Assembly (NCBI GenBank): GCA_016210785.1
Contig: JACQTN010000125.1
Coordinates: 1 to 9,370, forward strand
DNA length: 9,370 bases
Reading direction: 5' to 3'
Origin: Armatimonadota bacterium
Lineage (GTDB): Bacteria; Sysuimicrobiota; Sysuimicrobiia; Sysuimicrobiales; JACQTN01
Part shown: positions 6,335 through 9,370 of the stretch, piece by piece
Layout: every line of letters starts with the position of its first letter
Position numbering within the stretch: the stretch's first letter is position 1
Notes under the pieces: generated by a model
The model's database searches: none
Seen by the model: the letters and a program-made list of their open reading frames with translations, nothing else
What the model was told of the DNA's origin: nothing
Made by a program: the position numbers and the translations under genes

Positions 6335-8620
6335 TCACCGCACGCCGGCGCACGTCGGGCGATACGGCTCGGTGCCCAGTTGCTGGCGCCACTCCTCGCG
6401 GGTCAAGTTGCGCCCGACGCGCGCACACACCTGCGCGATCATCTCCGGCAGTCGCAGCGCCCATGCACGGGCGATCCGGTCCTCCCCGGCCGTCGCCAGG
6501 TAGCGTCCGTCGGGACTGAAGGCTGCCGCCCGGATCGCGCCTCTGTGCCAGGGTTGCATGATCTGCCTGTCCGCGGCCACCTCCCACACCACCGCGGTGG
6601 GCCCGTCCCCGGTGGCGGCCAGGTATTTCCCGTCCGGGCTGAAGGCCACCGCGCGCACAGGCTCGTTCCAGGACAGACGCTGGACCTCCCGCCGGCGCCC
6701 CACGTCCCACAGCCTCACGTGCCGATCGCTGCCCGCTGCCAGAGACCGGCCGCCGGGATGGAAGGCCACGCCCCACACGGGCTCCTCGTGGAGGAGCCGC
6801 GCCGTTTCGCGCCCGCCCGGGATCTCCCACAACCGCACCGCTCGTCCGGCGGCCGCAGCCAGCAGCCGGCCGTCCGGGCTGAAGGTCACCGCCCGCACGG
6901 CAGCATCGTGCGGCAAGCGCGCCACCTCCCGGCCGCCGTCGAACTCCCACACCCGGGCCACCATGTCTTCGCCGGCCGCGGCCAGGTACTTTCCGTCCGC
7001 GCTGAAGGCCAGGCCCAGGATGCGGCCCTGATGCTCCAGCCGCACGGCCTCGCTCCCGGCGGGCACCGCCCAGACGCGGACCCCTCGCTCGCCAGCCGCC
7101 GCCAGCAGGTGGCCGTCTGGGCTGAAGGCAAGGACAAGCACGCGTCCCTTGTGGGTCACCCGGATGATTTCCCGGCCCGGCGGCATCTCCCACAGGCGCA
7201 CGGTCTGACCGCTGCCCGTGGCCAGGTAGCGGCCGTCAGGCCGGCCGAAGGCCAGCGCGTCGACGGCCTGCGCCTCGGAGACGCGCGCCACCTCGAGACC
7301 GCTAACCAGGGCCCACAACCGGACCTGCCGATCGCCGCCCGCCGTCACCAGGTGGTGCCCGTCGGGGCTGAAGGCCACGACCCAGATCGGCCCGTCGTGC
7401 GTCAGGCGCAGGACCTCGTCGCCGCGCGTGGGCTCCCAGATCCGCGCGGTCGCGTCCGCGGCCGCCGTGGCCAGGAAATGCCCGTCAGGGCTGAAGGTCA
7501 CCGCGTGCACGGTGCCCGCGTGGAACATGCGGGCGATCCTCCGCCCGACCGCCGCGTCCCACACCCGCACGATGCGGTCGCTGGCGGTAGCGACGGTGCG
7601 ACCGTCCGGGCTGAAGGCTACCGCCTGCACGGGGCCGTCGTGGCCCATGCGCGTCATCTCCCGGCCGCTGGATACCTCCCACACGCGGGCCGTGCCATCG
7701 AGGCTGGCCGTGGCCAGGTGCCGGCCCTCAGGACCGAAGGCCAGCGCCTGCACGGCGCCCTGGTGGAGCATGCGCGCAACCTGCCGGCCCGCGGCCACCT
7801 CCCACACCCTGGCGGTATCATCCCCGGCCGCGGTGGCCAGGTGCCGGCCGTCCGGGGTGAAGACGGCCGCGTGCACCCGGCCCATGTGGTGGAAGCGCGC
7901 GACCTCGCGCCTCCCGGCAACGTCCCACACGCGCGCCGTCCCGTCCCAGGCCGCCGTGGCCAGATGCCGTCCGTCCGGACTGAAGGCGACAGCCTGCACG
8001 CGGCCGGCGTGCAGCGCGCGCAGGACCTCCCGCCCGCCGCGCACCTCCCACACCCAGGCGGCGCGCTCGCCGCCGGCGGTGGCCAGATAGCGCCCGTCCG
8101 GGCTGAACACGACAGCACGGAGCGGAGCGTCGTGCGTGATGCGCAGGACCTCCCTGCCACCGACCTCCCACACGCGGGCGGTGGAGTCCCAACTCGCGGT
8201 GGCCACGTAGCGTCCGTCGGGGCTGAAGGCGGCCGCCACCACGACGCCGCTGTGCACCATGGTGCCCACCCTGGGAGCCACCAGCGCCAGGATGCCGCGC
8301 AGGGCGTGCTCCGCCTCGACGGGGCTCACGCTCCGCGCGGCTTCCAGCGTGAAGAGCAGGGTGCGGTGCAGGAGGTTGGGCTGGCGCGCGCGGGTCAACT
8401 CCGCGCGCGCCAGCAGAAGACGCGCGACCGCGACGCGCCCGCGCTCCTCGGCGCGCCGCAGATCCAACCGCGCAGAGGTGGCGGCGAGCAGCGCCACCAG
8501 CAGGCCGAACACCAGCAGGGGAACGGCACGCTGCCGCAGCAGGTCGGCGGCACGGCGAAGCAGGCCGCGGGGACGCTCTTTCCACCGCCTGGCGAGCCAG
8601 GGGTCCGCCGCGATCTTCAC
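6335..8620 (-). CDS. Membrane-anchored 15-blade WD40 repeat protein
   Basis: The 761-residue product starts at GTG 8618-8620, with GGAAG (8631-8635) 10 bases upstream. A basic N-terminus (about 10 Lys/Arg in 31 residues) precedes one membrane helix at about 32-50 (AVPLLVFGLLVALLAATSA); by the positive-inside rule the rest should face outward. Residues 52-125 form a helical linker (...LLLARAEL...LFTLEAARSVSPVEAEHALRG) of the kind that joins STAND NTPase domains to WD40 propellers in bacterial signalling and conflict proteins. Fifteen WD40 repeats fill about 126-727 with the recurring core AFSPDGRYLATA..D..ARVWEV, enough for two propellers. The C-terminal tail VGRNLTREEWRQQLG.EPYRPTC is the one often seen ending nSTAND1/caspase/TIR-WD40 proteins. 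No NTPase, kinase, protease or TIR domain is present. It lies 21 bp downstream of the thiamine-diphosphate enzyme gene and is probably co-transcribed. A scaffold or sensor role is inferred from the domains. Confidence 0.92.
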   Translation of the reverse strand: MKIAADPWLARRWKERPRGLLRRAADLLRQRAVPLLVFGLLVALLAATSARLDLRRAEERGRVAVARLLLARAELTRARQPNLLHRTLLFTLEAARSVSPVEAEHALRGILALVAPRVGTMVHSGVVVAAAFSPDGRYVATASWDSTARVWEVGGREVLRITHDAPLRAVVFSPDGRYLATAGGERAAWVWEVRGGREVLRALHAGRVQAVAFSPDGRHLATAAWDGTARVWDVAGRREVARFHHMGRVHAAVFTPDGRHLATAAGDDTARVWEVAAGRQVARMLHQGAVQALAFGPEGRHLATASLDGTARVWEVSSGREMTRMGHDGPVQAVAFSPDGRTVATASDRIVRVWDAAVGRRIARMFHAGTVHAVTFSPDGHFLATAAADATARIWEPTRGDEVLRLTHDGPIWVVAFSPDGHHLVTAGGDRQVRLWALVSGLEVARVSEAQAVDALAFGRPDGRYLATGSGQTVRLWEMPPGREIIRVTHKGRVLVLAFSPDGHLLAAAGERGVRVWAVPAGSEAVRLEHQGRILGLAFSADGKYLAAAGEDMVARVWEFDGGREVARLPHDAAVRAVTFSPDGRLLAAAAGRAVRLWEIPGGRETARLLHEEPVWGVAFHPGGRSLAAGSDRHVRLWDVGRRREVQRLSWNEPVRAVAFSPDGKYLAATGDGPTAVVWEVAADRQIMQPWHRGAIRAAAFSPDGRYLATAGEDRIARAWALRLPEMIAQVCARVGRNLTREEWRQQLGTEPYRPTCAGVR
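6440..8245 (-). repeat. Fifteen degenerate ~123-bp units encoding WD40 blades
   Basis: The units are 120-126 bp and each encodes about 41 residues. The AFSPDG core is well preserved even at DNA level: variants of CGTCCGGGCTGAAGGC recur on the plus strand roughly every 123 bases. The blade-joining H-(D/x)-G segments and the ARVWEV strand also recur. Units 8, 9 and 13 are the most divergent. The regularity suggests growth by duplication within the gene. Confidence 0.9.
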
Positions 8621-8641
8621 GGTCGTCCGACTTCCACGGTC

Positions 8642-9370
8642 CTACCTCGCGACGTCGAGGATCATGGGCGCCGGCAGCTCGATCACCGTCGGGCGGTTCC
8701 GCCCCAGGGCCGCGCGCACCGCGGCGCCCAGCTCCCTGGGCTCCTCCACCCGCACGCCCTCGGCGCCGACGCCGCGGGCCAGCGCAACGAAGTCCGGCGT
8801 GTGCAGGTCCGCGCCCACGTAGCGGTCGCCGAAGCGCTGCTTCTGCGCCCGCTTGATCTCTCCGTAACCACCGTTGTTGACCACGATGACGGCGAGCCCC
8901 ACCTTCTCGTCGCACGCCGTGACCAGTTCCTGGATGTTGAACAGCATCCCCCCGTCCCCGAGCACCGCCACCACGTCCCGTCGCGGGTCGGCCACCTTGG
9001 CGCCGATGGCCACGGGCAGCGCGAACCCCAGCGTGCCGAACCCGGCGGGAAACAGGAAGGTGCGCGGGGCCAGGGCGGGATAGGTCGCGGTGGCCGTGTA
9101 CACCATCTGGGTCATGTCGCCGACGAAGATGCCCGACGGCGCCACCACCTCGCGGATGGCCTCGATGTAGGGCGCGAAGAAGGGATACCGCTCGCTCTCC
9201 CGGTGCGCGCGCTCGCGCACCACGGCCACCTCCGGGGCCGGGTCCTGCCCGGCGCCCGCGCCGCCGATTCGGGGCAGGAGGACGCGCAGGGCCGCCGCGG
9301 CATCGCCGGTCACGCCCACCCGGCACGGCGCGTTGCGCCCGAAGTTCGCGGGGTCGACATCGATGTGCAC
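8642..9370 (-). CDS. Thiamine-diphosphate enzyme, acetolactate synthase/AruI-like, C-terminal half (5' end outside window)
   Basis: The 242 visible residues begin inside the middle domain (HIDVDPANFGRNAPCRVGVTGDA, typical of acetolactate synthase-like enzymes) and continue through the C-terminal pyrophosphate-binding domain. The ThDP motif is GDGG (138-141) followed by VVNNGGYGEIK (163-173), which coordinates Mg2+ and diphosphate. FLFPAGFGTLGFALPVAIGAK is the usual segment before the motif. The GYGEIK and DLHTPDF signatures point to the branch with acetolactate synthase-like decarboxylases such as 5-guanidino-2-oxopentanoate decarboxylase (AruI) rather than the main branched-chain biosynthetic IlvB, but the substrate cannot be fixed without the N-terminal half. 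The GTG at the window edge is an internal valine codon, not the start. The TAG stop is in frame with the WD40 gene that follows. Confidence 0.92.
   Translation of the reverse strand: MHIDVDPANFGRNAPCRVGVTGDAAAALRVLLPRIGGAGAGQDPAPEVAVVRERAHRESERYPFFAPYIEAIREVVAPSGIFVGDMTQMVYTATATYPALAPRTFLFPAGFGTLGFALPVAIGAKVADPRRDVVAVLGDGGMLFNIQELVTACDEKVGLAVIVVNNGGYGEIKRAQKQRFGDRYVGADLHTPDFVALARGVGAEGVRVEEPRELGAAVRAALGRNRPTVIELPAPMILDVAR

Noticed and set aside
5121..6503. 460-codon plus-strand open frame over the oxidoreductase
   Set aside because: It is rich in His, Gln and Arg with no fold signals, and it is antisense to a full-length MDR enzyme with a good ribosome-binding site.
7818..9326. Long minus-strand frame spanning the ThDP enzyme and WD40 genes
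   Set aside because: It is an out-of-frame reading of both genes, dominated by Arg, Gly and Ala, while the real frames carry the GDGG/NN and WD40 motifs.

Overview
This is a GC-rich bacterial chromosomal window with tightly packed genes. It probably comes from an uncultured environmental bacterium: the codons are strongly G/C-ending, the genes are close together, and an MrfA/MrfB-type repair pair sits beside unfamiliar accessory genes. The sequence does not fix the phylum. I saw no rRNA, tRNA, CRISPR array or transposase.

Layout: (1) 2-3180, plus strand: the 3' part of an MrfA/YprA-type DEAD-box helicase, then 11 bases later a DEDDh exonuclease of the MrfB/YprB type with a TPR-like tail. Together they form the helicase-nuclease pair known from Bacillus subtilis for mitomycin C damage repair. 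The helicase carries two odd insertions: an in-frame array of three 63-bp repeats, and a C-terminal tail read from palindromic repeat DNA of the kind normally found between genes. (2) 3183-4708, minus strand, convergent with the exonuclease and only 2 bp from it: a two-gene operon joined by an ATGA overlap, coding for a 121-residue helical protein followed by a 387-residue HExxH metallopeptidase-like protein. This is the best candidate here for an undescribed system. (3) 4709-5234: a weakly coding region with a perfect 15-bp dyad, a possible promoter and a small, perhaps frameshifted, membrane protein. (4) 5235-6203, minus strand: an NADPH:quinone oxidoreductase of the MDR superfamily, followed after its stop by a cysteine/histidine-rich open stretch. 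(5) 6335-9370, minus strand: the C-terminal half of a thiamine-diphosphate enzyme (acetolactate synthase/AruI-like), then 21 bp later a membrane-anchored protein with 15 WD40 repeats.

Functionally, regions 1 and 5 are each probable co-transcribed pairs. The WD40 protein has the membrane helix, helical linker, propeller and C-terminal tail of STAND-NTPase conflict/signalling proteins, but neither NTPase nor effector domain, so it may be a stand-alone sensor or scaffold. The metallopeptidase pair could be a defence or toxin-like module, judged only from its zinc-binding motif, its coupled small partner and its location. No gene here proves that role.
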